Positions 1 to 9,298 are shown, counted from the stretch's first letter. The stretch is DNA of 64,000 nucleotides from Halohasta litchfieldiae (GCF_002788215.1 NZ_CP024845.1:1488001-1552000), one strand, 5' to 3'. Notes: generated by a model from the letters alone, not told the origin. Numbers and translations are program-made.

Positions 1-1317
1 ATGCAACCAGTTGCATTTCTGAACAAGGTTACATTCTCAAAACTGGTCTATCTGAATTATATTTCCGCAGGGATATTATTGCATAGTGAAATATTTAATA
101 GCATACACATTCTTAGCCCTGTTTACTTTCTCGGAATCGGAGCCATTATTTTACTTCAAAAAAACGCCCATGACCCAGCAACGGACAAAACCGTATTTTT
201 ATCAGTATTCGCATTATTCCCGTATGGAATCACAACACTGAATCTTCTAATCTATTCACAGTGGGAAAGGATGATAATCGATGTTATTGATGTCTGGGTG
301 AGAACTATACAGTTAACCAATGAGTTGGTGGCCAAGATAGTCCAGGTCTCGCTGATAGGCCTCAATACAGACCAAGGCAAAATAATAGCTGAATTTACCA
401 GAAATTTGATAGCAAGTTTGCGGTTTGTGAGTGAGTTACTCGCAGCAATATCTCAAACTCCGCTAGTAGGACTCATTATAACAAATTTGCTGATATTATA
501 TGTTTTGACCCACCTCAAACAAAATCTTGATTCGCCGAGCGACCCGTTCGGGATGTACACTCACCCACCAAATATTACCGATAAAAAATATTTACGAATC
601 GGTATGTCACTGATATTATGCGTATATATCATGACTTCGCTTGGGATTTTACTTTCACAGCTGTTTGGGTATCCATTCATTCCAATCGGTGCAGTGACCA
701 GTGGAATATTGATTTTCTGGCCATTAGGTATAATTCTCCCAGCAGGCATTGCCGTGTGGTATCGACATCGCAGCGATCGTACAGCAATCAATGATATTGA
801 CGTGGGTAATCATCAGTTTGAAATTGAGAGCATTCCCGTAGTAGTCAAAGATATTATTAAAAAAGGAAAATTAGCGTTTGTGTTACCGAATTCGGGCAAA
901 CCAGTGATTATAGTAGACCAACAACTCTGTAATAAACTGTCCGATGACGAAATGAAAGCAATCTGTTATCACGAATTGTACCACGTCAACCACGACTCAA
1001 TCAGGTACCAGACTCGAATTGAGACCCCAATAATTGGAACCCTGTTGTTCTTTTTATTCACAAATCTTGAGAAAATCTATAACGATGAGTACCGTGCAGA
1101 TGAGTTTGCTGCCCAGCAGGTCAGTGCTGAGACGGTCATAGATGCACTTCGAAAGGCAGAGTCATTGAAGCAAACCAACGATAAGTCAAAAATAAAAGCT
1201 GAAATCGACCAAGGGTGGTGGGGTTATCTTGAATTATTCTGTTCGCCCCCTGTGCTATCAATATATTCACCACCAACAAAGGATCGAATCATGCGATTAG
1301 AGGCACTGTCTATTTGA
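1..1317 (+). CDS. membrane-bound M48/BlaR-type zinc metalloprotease
   Basis: A 438-residue protein with several hydrophobic stretches in its first 260 residues, followed by a soluble part carrying the zinc-protease motif HELYH (residues 324-328) and a downstream EYRAD stretch (E363 to D367) that fits the third zinc ligand of M48 peptidases. Family members cleave membrane or membrane-associated proteins. The ATG is the first base of the window, so a more upstream start cannot be excluded. Base composition is more AT-rich than in the following genes, which suggests separate acquisition. Substrate unknown. No operon partner is visible; the next gene is convergent. Confidence 0.8.
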   Translation: MQPVAFLNKVTFSKLVYLNYISAGILLHSEIFNSIHILSPVYFLGIGAIILLQKNAHDPATDKTVFLSVFALFPYGITTLNLLIYSQWERMIIDVIDVWVRTIQLTNELVAKIVQVSLIGLNTDQGKIIAEFTRNLIASLRFVSELLAAISQTPLVGLIITNLLILYVLTHLKQNLDSPSDPFGMYTHPPNITDKKYLRIGMSLILCVYIMTSLGILLSQLFGYPFIPIGAVTSGILIFWPLGIILPAGIAVWYRHRSDRTAINDIDVGNHQFEIESIPVVVKDIIKKGKLAFVLPNSGKPVIIVDQQLCNKLSDDEMKAICYHELYHVNHDSIRYQTRIETPIIGTLLFFLFTNLEKIYNDEYRADEFAAQQVSAETVIDALRKAESLKQTNDKSKIKAEIDQGWWGYLELFCSPPVLSIYSPPTKDRIMRLEALSI

Positions 1318-1392
1318 GCACCTCTCCAACAGGAGTTCGACTATCTAACGCTTGGTTCGGTCGATCATTGTTATAATGATGTATAGCATATA

Positions 1393-1630
1393 TTGGAAGT
1401 TCGCGTATTGTCAAAATATAAACTAGTGGAGGTCCAATCGTCGACTTGTAGGTGTACGAAGTCGACATCATCGGCGAATCCTGTACCTGTTCCGATTGAC
1501 AACAGCGAGCACCAGAGAGTGACTACAAGCACCTGCGCCGCGTCGACCATGAGATCAAGCAGGAATACATTCTCCGGCCGGATGGTCGACTTCCCTCAAC
1601 ACAAGAGTCGAAAACAAAATTACTCAACCA
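1393..1630 (+). pseudogene. SWIM-type zinc-finger protein relic
   Basis: Two plus-strand reading frames together resemble the C-terminal half of haloarchaeal SWIM zinc-finger proteins: a VEVQSST stretch near 1430, then after a frame change VYEVDIIGESCTCSD followed by a stop, then KHLRRVDHEIKQ and RPDGRLPS near 1530-1600. The CxC...KH ligand pattern is recognisable but the frame is broken at least twice, so I read it as a dead fragment. Family call is from memory of the motif only. Confidence 0.4.
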
Positions 1631-2423
1631 GACTGACTGTGTCACCATCTCGGCGTACCCGGTCAAATTTTGCAAGATACGCGATCCGATCGTGAACCTC
1701 ATTCGTATCCAGCTCCAGTTCAACGACCAGTTCGTCGACGGTCATCGGTTCGTCGAGTGCCTGTAGAACTTCAAGCCCCCGGTAATACCTATTCGTGAGC
1801 TCCTGAACGCGGGCCTCAATTGGCGTGGTCACCCCGTACCGCTCCTCAAGTTCGACCAAGGCTTCGTTCGCGAACGTGGCGAACTGATCGTCGTCTAGGC
1901 GTTCGATCTGGGCTTCGAGTTCATCCCGGACGACGTCATAGTCGAGGCCAGCCTGTACAAGCATATTCATATCCTCAATGTCGTCGTCGCGGCCTGCGAT
2001 CAGTTTGAACAGGAAGATATCCTCGTTGCTGACCAGCCGAACCGTCAATCGGTCCGTGTTGAGGAACGGCTCGCTACGCTCCTGCATACCGTCGGTGAGC
2101 ACGAGCTTATTCGCTACCTGCTGGTTGAAGATGTCGAGGCGGCATCTATCGTCGTTCTCAACGCAGCTGGTCGCACCTAGGGCCCGATAATCAGCATCCA
2201 GCGGTTGCACCTCCGCATACCCGAGATCCATCAGAACAGCCCACAGCTGGCCGTACGTATCGCCGTCAGCGACGACTAGGTCGATATCCTTCGTCGCCCC
2301 CTTGAGATCGCGCAGCGACATCGCGCCCCCACCAATTAAGTAGACTGTAAGCGGGTTAGACAGCTCTTCTGTGATTCGCTGGAACTCGTTCTCGATATAT
2401 TCTCGTCCGAATGTTGGTCTCAT
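1620..2423 (-). CDS. MNT-like nucleotidyltransferase (DUF6036-type)
   Basis: A 267-residue protein whose start has the nucleotidyltransferase signature GGGAMSLRDLKGATKDIDLV, with the Gly-rich/Ser loop and DxD metal-binding pair. The C-terminal quarter looks like a winged helix. It overlaps the upstream HTH gene by 4 bases (ATGA), so the two are translationally coupled. Such minimal nucleotidyltransferases often act as antitoxins or as toxins in two-gene modules. Here the partner is a two-domain HTH protein, so a toxin-antitoxin or phage-defence role is possible but is inference. Confidence 0.75.
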   Translation of the reverse strand: MRPTFGREYIENEFQRITEELSNPLTVYLIGGGAMSLRDLKGATKDIDLVVADGDTYGQLWAVLMDLGYAEVQPLDADYRALGATSCVENDDRCRLDIFNQQVANKLVLTDGMQERSEPFLNTDRLTVRLVSNEDIFLFKLIAGRDDDIEDMNMLVQAGLDYDVVRDELEAQIERLDDDQFATFANEALVELEERYGVTTPIEARVQELTNRYYRGLEVLQALDEPMTVDELVVELELDTNEVHDRIAYLAKFDRVRRDGDTVSLVE

Positions 2424-3346
2424 TGTGGTAGGTCAACCTCGTAATCAGCCGCCAGCTCCTGGAACTCGTCCCACTCCGGGAAGCGGTCGTCGTCGACTTC
2501 ACCATGCGTATCGAGGTAGCGGACCAAGGCGTCGATTTCGTCGACGAGCCCGTATTTCGCCGCTCGCTCACGAAGGTCGCTCCCGTCGACGTCGACATGA
2601 CTGAACAACAGGAGACAGTACGAGCGATGGCGAGTATCGTCGTCAATCAGCAACGTGTGACAACATAACTCTGCTGGCGAGACTGAGCTGTGATCCTCAG
2701 AATAGACGTAGTAGCGGTGACTGGTTAACAGAAACTGAAGATCGAAGGCCGCGAATCGAGCGAGTCCAGTTTCGTGGAATCCCTCTGCGTCGACCTCTGT
2801 TTGGGTCTGTGCGAGAAATTCGCTGTGGTCTTCCCAAAGAATGGTCCCGTTCGGGGCGACGGATTCAAGCCGTCGACGATGGAGACGGTGTGCGAGTTCA
2901 CGTGCGAACTCGTGGAGTCGGTCGAAGTCACCGTTGAACTGGTACAGACTGTCGGTCGTCCCGACGAGGCCGCGGTTACGGAGCCGTTTGAGTACCCGAT
3001 TAACGGTGTTACGGTAGTTATCAGTCCGTGCAGCGAGGTCCGTGACGGTTCGCGGCTGATCGAGATAATAGAGGACCTCGAAGGTCTTCCCCGTCAACAG
3101 TTCCGAGAAGTCGATGTGGGAGTGCTGCCGGACGAGATCCTGGTAGATTTCTACAGCCCGGGCATCCGAGGGAACGACTCGCTTCCGACGGCCGTCCCGT
3201 TCCGTGTAGAGCAACCCTTTTTCGACGAGGTCCGTCACGGCACGAGAGAGATAGCTCTCGCTGTGGTCGAGCTTCGTTGCAAGCTCGGAGATTGTGTCGC
3301 CGCGTTCGACGATGGCGAGGACTTCAAGTTCGATACGCCGGAGCAC
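2420..3346 (-). CDS. two-domain winged-helix transcription regulator
   Basis: A 308-residue protein with an N-terminal MarR-like winged helix (residues 1-60, ISELATKLDHSESYLSRAV) and a second HTH near residues 85-130 (VTDLAARTDNYRNTVNRVLK). The C-terminal 150 residues have no recognisable fold. It is the first gene of a two-gene operon with the nucleotidyltransferase. An AT-rich TATA-like stretch lies just upstream (3360-3380 on the minus strand). It probably autoregulates the operon; the C-terminal part may be the effector. Confidence 0.75.
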   Translation of the reverse strand: MLRRIELEVLAIVERGDTISELATKLDHSESYLSRAVTDLVEKGLLYTERDGRRKRVVPSDARAVEIYQDLVRQHSHIDFSELLTGKTFEVLYYLDQPRTVTDLAARTDNYRNTVNRVLKRLRNRGLVGTTDSLYQFNGDFDRLHEFARELAHRLHRRRLESVAPNGTILWEDHSEFLAQTQTEVDAEGFHETGLARFAAFDLQFLLTSHRYYVYSEDHSSVSPAELCCHTLLIDDDTRHRSYCLLLFSHVDVDGSDLRERAAKYGLVDEIDALVRYLDTHGEVDDDRFPEWDEFQELAADYEVDLPQ

Positions 3347-3437
3347 AGTGTAACATAATAAGAAACATATTTATAAAGAAGTTTCGAGTAGTGTTACGAT
3401 TTGTAGCCAAGTCGGATCAAGTTCTGTGAGAGATTGC

Positions 3438-3478
3438 TTAACCAACAAAACTATGCAGTCGGCCATACTGTTGGTTAA
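3438..3478. promoter_or_regulatory. 10-bp-arm palindrome TTAACCAACA/TGTTGGTTAA
   Basis: Perfect 10-bp arms at 3438-3447 and 3469-3478 separated by 21 bases, directly upstream of a small gene. A second copy with the same arms and a 20-base spacer lies at 40931-40970. This looks like a dimer operator or a recombinase site. Confidence 0.5.
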
Positions 3479-3494
3479 CACGAGGCGACCGCTG

Positions 3495-3818
3495 ATGTCC
3501 TACGAGCCACCGACGCCACCAGCAGAGCTTCCGACAGAAACTGTCGACACACTCAACAGGTTCTCTCCAGACCAACTCCAAGACGTTGCCCGCTACGCCG
3601 AGGCACTAGCCGAACACAAAGCTCGCAAGGCCCGCCTCAAGGAGGAGTCGGATGACGACGAGATCGAGGAACGGCTGGACGACCTCCCAGATGATGTTCC
3701 GACAAAAGCCACGATTACCATCAAGGAGATCAACGACAATCGCTACTACTACTGGCAGTGGAGAGAGGGAGAGAAGGTCAAGTCAAAATATAAATCACCA
3801 GTCAATCCCGACGAGTAG
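3495..3818 (+). CDS. conserved small haloarchaeal protein, function unknown
   Basis: A 107-residue protein with an N-terminal helix (LNRFSPDQLQDVARYAEALAE), an acidic linker and a C-terminal motif RYYYWQWREGEKVKSKYK, which recurs in small haloarchaeal plasmid and virus proteins. I chose the ATG at 3495 because the in-frame extension upstream runs through the palindrome at 3438-3478. Function unknown; the basic, aromatic tail could bind nucleic acid. Confidence 0.65.
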   Translation: MSYEPPTPPAELPTETVDTLNRFSPDQLQDVARYAEALAEHKARKARLKEESDDDEIEERLDDLPDDVPTKATITIKEINDNRYYYWQWREGEKVKSKYKSPVNPDE

Positions 3819-4002
3819 ATTGAGAACTATCGGCATCCCGGGAGAACACACCATGTGCAAAGTGAATACCAGAACAGCAGACAGTGTGGTGTGCTCAAAT
3901 GTCGATTAACTTACCCTACTAGAATACGGAGTAGAGAGCTTCAGTCCGAGATTTACTCCGGACAGAGTGGTGTTCGAGTGTGGTAAAATGGTGCGCGAAG
4001 CA

Positions 4003-4030
4003 GGAATTAGAACAGCGGACACGGAGGGGT
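4003..4030 (-). repeat. outlying origin-1 recognition box
   Basis: The stretch around AACAGCGGACACGGAGGGG is the reverse complement of the origin-1 repeat (consensus CACCACTATGTCCGCTGTTC) with a few changes. It lies just downstream of the orc1/cdc6 gene, so boxes flank the gene on both sides. Confidence 0.5.
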
Positions 4031-4060
4031 AGCAGGTAATAACGACGTAGCCTGTTTTGC

Positions 4061-5317
4061 CTAAGAGAAATCGGTTAACGCGGTCGTTTCTTCGGATTCA
4101 GTATCCGAAATGAGGTGCTGCTTCACCGATTCGTGAACACCAACATCATTGAGAACGTCATCTAACGCGCTGAGAATCAGTTCTGGACTCATGTCCATGT
4201 CGTATTCACGGTACGTTCCTCCACGGCGCCCTTCGTTTCGTTCGGTGACCGAGATCAGTCCAAGCATCGCAAGCTCCGATAGGTGATCACGCATTCGGCG
4301 TGGTACGAGTGGATCACGTCCCGCCCGTTCCGCAAATAAAGAGTACCGTGGCCGGATGTCCCGCGAACGAACCGGTGTCTCCTGTTCGAGATCGAGCGTC
4401 AACAATGCATACAACACGAGGTGGCCATGCTGGGTGAGACCATTAATCCCCTCCTCGATACGACCGCGTTCGAGATTACGCCGACCTCGTTCCACGTGCT
4501 CCTCAGTAACGATTTCGCTGTTATCATCGCGAGCAATGTCACCGGTCTTCATGAGCAGATCGATTGACTGTCTGGCGTCTCCGGCATCTTTCGCACCGTA
4601 TGCTGCACAGAGTGGGATGACAGCATCGTCGAGGACATCATCGTAGAAGGCAACCGTAGCTCGCTGGGTGAGTATCTTCTGTAGGTCATCTGCGTCGTAG
4701 GCGGGGAAATGAATCTCCTGTTCGCAAAGGGAACTTTTAACTTTCGGCGAAAGATCGTCACGGAAGGAGAAATCATTGGAAATCCCAATGATTCCTATCT
4801 TTGTCGACGAGAGATTCCCATTTGCCCGAGCGCGTGGGAGCTGATACAGGATCGAATCGTCCTGGACATGGTCGACTTCATCAAGTACGACAAGAACGGT
4901 GCCACCGAGCTCGTCAAGTTCCTCCCACAACATCTCGTAGACGCTCGAGCGTGGATATCCGGTGGTACTGATCTGATTCGAATCGTCACGAAGTTCGTTG
5001 ACGAGCCGTGTCGCGATTTGGTACGAGGAAATCAATCCGTCGCAGTTCAGGAAAACGAGATTGAAATCAATGTCTTCGTACTGTTTAACGTCCTCTTTGA
5101 GGTGAGACAAGAGATACCGTGTTGCGGCAGTCTTCCCGACCCCTGTTTTACCGTAGAGGAAGATATTGTTCGGTTGTTCGGCGTTGATCACGGGTTGAAG
5201 TGCAGTCTGATAAGCTCGGAGTTCCTCGTCTCGACCGACGAGTTCTTCCGGCTGATAATCTTCGCGAAGGGCGTCTCGGTCACGGTAGATGTCTGTATCT
5301 CGTTCGAAGATTCCCAT
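4061..5317 (-). CDS. orc1: Orc1/Cdc6 replication initiator (origin 1)
   Basis: A 418-residue AAA+ initiator: Walker A GKTGVGKT (residues 56-63), Walker B LVVLDEVD, sensor 1 GISND, and a C-terminal winged helix (from about residue 320). Archaeal Orc1/Cdc6 proteins bind origin recognition boxes and load the MCM helicase. I chose the ATG at 5317 (protein starts MGIFERDTD, the usual start in haloarchaeal members) rather than one 45 codons upstream, since that extension runs into the origin repeats. The upstream 0.6 kb holds six or more matching boxes, so this is a self-contained origin plus initiator. No other replication gene is adjacent. Confidence 0.9.
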   Translation of the reverse strand: MGIFERDTDIYRDRDALREDYQPEELVGRDEELRAYQTALQPVINAEQPNNIFLYGKTGVGKTAATRYLLSHLKEDVKQYEDIDFNLVFLNCDGLISSYQIATRLVNELRDDSNQISTTGYPRSSVYEMLWEELDELGGTVLVVLDEVDHVQDDSILYQLPRARANGNLSSTKIGIIGISNDFSFRDDLSPKVKSSLCEQEIHFPAYDADDLQKILTQRATVAFYDDVLDDAVIPLCAAYGAKDAGDARQSIDLLMKTGDIARDDNSEIVTEEHVERGRRNLERGRIEEGINGLTQHGHLVLYALLTLDLEQETPVRSRDIRPRYSLFAERAGRDPLVPRRMRDHLSELAMLGLISVTERNEGRRGGTYREYDMDMSPELILSALDDVLNDVGVHESVKQHLISDTESEETTALTDFS

Positions 5318-5359
5318 GGACGTAGTCTGATTGTGCAGCAGTAGACACGCATTCTTTAT

Positions 5360-5990
5360 AAAACCACTGCGTCCGGAGTTTCCGCTGTTCTGAGAGTATT
5401 TAAATAAAGCACGGTCACACCCCCACCACTTTGTCCGCTGTTCTTTAACCATCGAAAGGGTGGACAGGCTCTACAGCTCAAATGGTCTTCTTCATAAAGA
5501 AAGATTTATATTATATTTGTCTGTACTAGTCCGCAGTAGATCTAACTAACGTGAATGTGTGTGGATACTACCACATTCACGGGAAGAGACCGTCTTAGGT
5601 ATCTCTATTTGCGATAGCGGCATACAGAGGTGCTGTCTACTCATCGTTGTTCCTCTCTATTATAGGGTATTTCATACGGAACAGCGGACAAAGTGGGGGG
5701 AGAGTGTTTGACCCTTCATCAGAACGTTTGAATTCAGGTAGATCGACTAATGTGCCACAAAGAGTGCCGAGCTCGGTATTCTCTAAATCACACTACCGTT
5801 TCTTTCGATGAACAATACACCACTATGTCCGCCGTTCTTTGAATCGGCAGGCTTCTCATCTGAATTACTGCGGACATAGTGGTGTGTGATATGTCTCAAT
5901 AATAACTGATATACACAGTTTTACACCACTATGTCCGTTGTTAAATTGATATAAAACGCTTGGTACACCACCATGTCCGCTGTTCTCTTT
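5360..5990. other. oriC1: replication origin 1 (AT-rich, origin recognition boxes)
   Basis: Boxes related to CACCACTATGTCCGCTGTTC occur at 5417-5446 (plus), 5676-5700 (minus), 5816-5841 (plus), 5862-5890 (minus), 5919-5945 (plus) and 5962-5990 (plus); a variant lies near 5363-5392. Both orientations are present around AT-rich DNA, which is the usual architecture of haloarchaeal Orc-dependent origins. The segment sits just upstream of orc1. No gene is evident. Confidence 0.8.
5550..5581. repeat. inverted repeat CGTGAATGTG/CACATTCACG in origin 1
   Basis: Perfect 10-bp arms with a 12-base loop inside the AT-rich part of origin 1. The core CACATTCAC is shared with a palindrome upstream of parA (19096-19112), so the same DNA-binding protein could act at both places; this is inference. 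Confidence 0.45.
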
Positions 5991-6036
5991 GTACCGATTG
6001 ACGTGAAGTAGACAAATGTAAGGTCATTAGTAGCTA

Positions 6037-6222
6037 TCATTCACTACTCTCAGAGGTTGACTCCACAGTAAGTGTATAGAGGTGTTTTCCGGCGTCTTGC
6101 AGCGATATTCTCGATTTGACGGCGTCTACTTGTTGTAACTTATTGAGACCTAGGCGGACAGTCCGTTCTGAGAGGAGTGACTCTGCACCGGTTCTTATTG
6201 CGAAGAGCGTTCTATCGTGTAC
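6037..6222 (-). pseudogene. relic of small HTH protein (paralogue of 30579-30863)
   Basis: Read on the minus strand this gives SLLSERTVRLGLNKLQQVD and SLQDAGKHLYTLTV, closely matching the C-terminal two thirds of the intact HTH protein at 30579-30863 (SERTVRYGLNELQQVD, SLQDARKRLYTLTV). A stop codon lies directly upstream in frame (6223-6225) and no start is available, so this is a 5'-dead copy. It sits at the edge of origin 1. Confidence 0.6.
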
Positions 6223-6305
6223 CTAGAGCGTTTGGTTCGGCTCTTCCTCCGGTTAGGGACTGCTGATCGGCCCACCGAGCGTATCCATCGGACGTTACCG
6301 AAGTA

Positions 6306-6988
6306 ATGTTGTATATCGCTCGCTCGACTCAGAGCTTCGATTTCATCAGTATTCGAGATATCGCCTACGGGTTGTCGCAACTGCCAGCAGAGCGATTGTT
6401 ACCTGAGCTGCCGCCGACAGCGATGAAACTGCTGAAAACAATGCTGGATGCAGACGAGCCGATGGGGCGCTCCGACATTATTGAGGCCGCTGGGATCTCT
6501 GGGAGCAGTTACGACCGCCATATCAACGAGCTAGCGGCATGAGACATCATCGAGCCGACCGAATCGGAGGGTCGACGGCGCTGGGAAGGCCACTTAGAGC
6601 CATGGTGGAGCCCCCAGAGTCATCGCGAAGAACTGTTCGGCGATCCAGATCCGGATACCGCAATCATCGACGCAGAGTTCGCCCGTGACGTAGGGAGTCG
6701 TGTGATGTGTCACTACATTATACACTACGATCTCCCAGAGTTAGAAGAGGTGTATTGTATATGAGTGGGTTGTATCCGATCGCTCCAGAAGATCATATAG
6801 AGGCATTGTTTGGAAGGCATCGTCGGTTATCGAGGTAGTGGGCGTTCTTGTGGGGGGCATATGCAGATAGAGACGAGATAGCGACCGCTGAAGTTGCCAC
6901 AACTTCGGAGACTGCGGTCCGAATTGGGAAGTTGCCTGAATCTGTGGATCAACAGAGTCTCACTGTGTGTGAATCCATCTCTGTCTAA
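6306..6988 (+). pseudogene. decayed winged-helix regulator
   Basis: The first part (6306-6542) encodes a helix-turn-helix (SDIIEAAGISGSSYDRHINE). After an in-frame TGA (6540-6542) homologous-looking coding continues (DIIEPTESEGRRRWEGHLEP) to 6764. The frame then shifts and continues from 6761 (PEDHIEALFGRHRRLSR, stop, WAFLWGAYADRDE) to a TAA at 6988. Two nonsense codons and one frameshift show a dead gene of about 220 codons. The intact family would be a haloarchaeal DNA-binding regulator. Confidence 0.6.
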
Positions 6989-7024
6989 CAGTAGAGATTA
7001 GTGGATTCGGATGAATATCGAGAT

Positions 7025-7126
7025 ATGGGACGAAAGAAACTCCTCGTGGTTGTTACTGTGGCAGCGATTATGGCTACTCTCTATAGCCGAAAATCAGGGA
7101 CTACAGAGACAGAGAGCTCCGACTGA
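7025..7126 (+). CDS. 33-residue single-span membrane protein
   Basis: ATG to TGA, sequence of type MGRKKLLVVVTVAAIMATLY followed by a short polar acidic tail. One transmembrane helix after a basic start. A close relative (MGRNKLLILVSVATIIGTLY...) is encoded at 36434-36535 on the other strand, and both the upstream 40 bases and a downstream 85-base block are also conserved, which argues that the tiny gene is real. Function unknown; both copies lie near an orc-type origin. Confidence 0.6.
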   Translation: MGRKKLLVVVTVAAIMATLYSRKSGTTETESSD

Positions 7127-7206
7127 GCTTACGAGTACGACTTTTGGAATCCGTTTTGTAGCCGGTGCATTCAGTCAATAGATTTTAGTTAGAAACACGA
7201 ATAGTA

Positions 7207-7290
7207 GCAACTGGTTGATCCTCTAGCCCTAATGGATCGACCACTTCTGGGGGTATCCCGTCGTCTCGTCACCCTTTCACCACTTCCGGG
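7207..7290 (+). repeat. block shared with 36276-36370 (inverted copy)
   Basis: About 85 bases (GTTGATCCTCTAGC..., CCCTTTCACC...CTTCCGGGCTTTT) match the reverse complement of 36276-36370 at high identity. Both lie downstream of the two small membrane-protein genes. On the minus strand part of it can be read as a peptide ending GIPPEVVDPLGLEDQPV, so it may be the 3' end of an older gene. Confidence 0.55.
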
Positions 7291-7303
7291 CTTTTTCGAT
7301 CTC

Positions 7304-7336
7304 GTGAACCGCCTCGGGGTCAAGCCCCGAGGCACT
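7304..7336. repeat. orphan IS200/IS605-type end hairpin
   Basis: The palindrome GCCTCGGGGTCAAGCCCCGAGGC is flanked by GTGAA (TTCAC on the other strand). Related copies lie at 36950-36985 and 40864-40914. This form is typical of right ends of TnpB-type elements in haloarchaea; no tnpA or tnpB is attached here. Confidence 0.45.
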
Positions 7337-7472
7337 CGGCCTGCTCCGCCTGTAGAAATCTTACCAGCACTCGCATCTCGTTTTCGTAGAGGTCTGACTT
7401 AGAAAGGTCGGTGACTTCGAGTTCCTCATCAAGTTTAGAGATGTCGACAGTGGCAACACGTTCGTGGTCCAT
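7320..7472 (-). pseudogene. fragment of the coiled-coil family (see 14296-15261)
   Basis: The minus-strand reading gives HERVATVDISKLDEELEVTD and LSKSDLYENE, matching the central part of the intact protein (RERVLSVDRSKVDEALEVTT, LSESDVYEIQES). Only about 35 residues are preserved before the reading runs into the IS-type hairpin. It is one of four family loci in the window. Confidence 0.55.
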
Positions 7473-7719
7473 CCTTTGATACTCAAGTTTACTCGAGTAA
7501 GGGTAGGCAAGATCGCAAAGATAGGGTGGGAGATCACCCTAATGTTCAACAGACCGAGGCCAAGTCGGTCGAGGCAGGTGCCTCAATTACGCTTTTGTTC
7601 TAACAGGTTAAAAGACTATCTTATTATTGGTTCTGATATTTAGAGAGACAGTTTTAATTTGTGACTATACGTTCGACAACATAGGTCTGGAGTGTGAACT
7701 CACAGACAGTCACAAGACA

Positions 7720-8298
7720 ATGAATATAGACAATGACAGAGGTCAAGTCGGGATTGGAACACTGATCGTGTTCATCGCGATGGTCCTCGTAGCCGCGATT
7801 GCAGCAGGCGTACTGATTAATACAGCTGGACTCCTTCAAACGCAGGCTGAAGCCACTGGTGAGGAATCTACAGAGCAGGTTGCTGACCGACTCCAGATTC
7901 AGAGTGCAACTGGAAATGTTGACAGTTCTGTTACCCCTACAGAAATCAACTATTTCAACCTCACTGTGACGAAATCACCCGGTGCAGGCGATATTCAACT
8001 TAATGAGACAAGCTACCAAATAGTCACAGATGGGGCAGTTGAAACGGGGATTCTAAATTCGAGTGAAGTGACTATTGCAAATGTCACCTCAGCCACCAAC
8101 GATAACGTCATCACTGAGCGATCAGATCGCTACAATATCAAGTTCGATCTGAATCAAAGTAGTACCAACATCACAGGTCAGGGTCTGGTAGGTGGAGAGT
8201 CAGTTAGTGTAACCCTCACAACGGCCCCAGGTGCCTCAACGGTGACGGAACTCCGAGTTCCGGATTCGCTGGTGAGCCGCTCGGCGGTGAGTCTATAG
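7720..8298 (+). CDS. archaellin (archaellum filament protein) 1
   Basis: A 192-residue archaellin. The class III signal [20 protein letters not shown] has the prepilin-peptidase site before the hydrophobic helix that forms the filament core; the C-terminal domain is beta-rich with several NxS/T sequons for N-glycosylation. I chose the ATG at 7720 because it leaves the normal short basic leader. It is followed after 4 bases by a second archaellin, so the two are an operon. No other archaellum gene is in the window; the motor must be encoded elsewhere. Confidence 0.85.
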   Translation: MNIDNDRGQVGIGTLIVFIAMVLVAAIAAGVLINTAGLLQTQAEATGEESTEQVADRLQIQSATGNVDSSVTPTEINYFNLTVTKSPGAGDIQLNETSYQIVTDGAVETGILNSSEVTIANVTSATNDNVITERSDRYNIKFDLNQSSTNITGQGLVGGESVSVTLTTAPGASTVTELRVPDSLVSRSAVSL

Positions 8299-8302
8299 AA
8301 CA

Positions 8303-8905
8303 ATGTTCAGTAAACTATTCAATAACGAGGATCGCGGTCAGGTCGGTATCGGGACGCTCATCGTGTTCATCGCGATGGTCCTTGTCGCCGCGATCGCAGC
8401 GGGCGTCCTGATTAATACTGCTGGACTCCTCCAAACGCAGGCTGAAGCAACTGGTGAAGAATCCACCGAGCAGGTCAGTGACCGAATCAATATCCAGAGT
8501 GCAACAGGAAATGTAACTGATAGTGGTGATATTGACCAGTTCAATCTCACCCTAACGAAATCTGCGGGCGCGGGTGATATTCAACTCAATGAGACTAGCT
8601 ACCAGATCGTCACAGATGGGGCGGTCAAAACCGGTGTACTCAGTGGTAACGCAACTGTAATTGGGGCTATCACATCTGAAACCCCTGATAACGTGATCAC
8701 TGATCGATCAGACCGGTATGAGGTCCAATTCAATATCAGTACTGTCGGTGGAGCTCCTACGTACCCTGATCAAGAGATTATTGGCACTGCTCTCCAAGGC
8801 GGCGAATCGGTTCGGGTAACTCTCACAACTGCTGCTGGAGCTTCGACAGTTGCCGAACTCCGAGTCCCCGACTCGTTAGTTGACAAAAGCGCTGTGAGCC
8901 TGTAG
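8303..8905 (+). CDS. archaellin (archaellum filament protein) 2
   Basis: A 200-residue archaellin with leader [19 protein letters not shown]. Residues from RGQVGIGTL to EESTEQV are identical to archaellin 1, and the C-terminal tail ([10 protein letters not shown] versus [10 protein letters not shown]) is also kept, while the central exposed domain differs. Haloarchaea commonly build filaments from two archaellins. The identity of the ends suggests recent tandem duplication or gene conversion. Confidence 0.85.
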   Translation: MFSKLFNNEDRGQVGIGTLIVFIAMVLVAAIAAGVLINTAGLLQTQAEATGEESTEQVSDRINIQSATGNVTDSGDIDQFNLTLTKSAGAGDIQLNETSYQIVTDGAVKTGVLSGNATVIGAITSETPDNVITDRSDRYEVQFNISTVGGAPTYPDQEIIGTALQGGESVRVTLTTAAGASTVAELRVPDSLVDKSAVSL

Positions 8906-9260
8906 AGCCTCTCAACATACTCTCGCTATTTTTTGAGTCGGCTCAGAGAATATTATAGACGACTGTAGAACTCATCGACGAGAGAGATTGATAAGTATGG
9001 AACTACTGTTATCAATTCAATCTATAATGAGCCACAGACCGTTGCCCGCAGTGTCGATACATACTCGTTTCTGCTTCTACTGTCGACCCACAGCGTCGAC
9101 ATTCATTGTCGACTGATGACATCGCCAACCATCATAAATATTCAGGGATGATCACACAATACACAGAGAAAGAATTCTGAGCGTAGTCGGACACGAGAAA
9201 TAAAGGGGAATGAACATAGTAGTGTCCCACGAACGGGGCACGACGATATGGTAGTCAGTC
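8906..9260. other. no gene seen; possible zinc-finger remnant
   Basis: No convincing gene. Near 9027-9140 the sequence reads in one frame as CPQCR...SASTVDPQRRHSLSTDD, reminiscent of a small zinc-finger protein with lost cysteines, but no intact frame exists. Confidence 0.3.
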
Positions 9261-9298
9261 GGGTCCCCGCTGCGCTTCGGCCCTCCAAGACGAAGCGC
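9261..9298 (+). other. hairpin with loop GCCCTCCAAGA
   Basis: GGGTCCCCGCTG is followed by an 8-bp perfect stem GCGCTTCG/CGAAGCGC (9272-9279 and 9291-9298) around the loop GCCCTCCAAGA. The same leader and loop with a differently paired stem stand at 34724-34760 upstream of another copy of the same gene family. Could be an RNA leader or a mobile-element end. Confidence 0.5.

Noticed and set aside
2774-3358. 194-codon plus-strand frame
   Set aside because: Complement of the two-domain HTH gene on the minus strand.
4709-5344. 211-codon plus-strand frame
   Set aside because: Complement of orc1.
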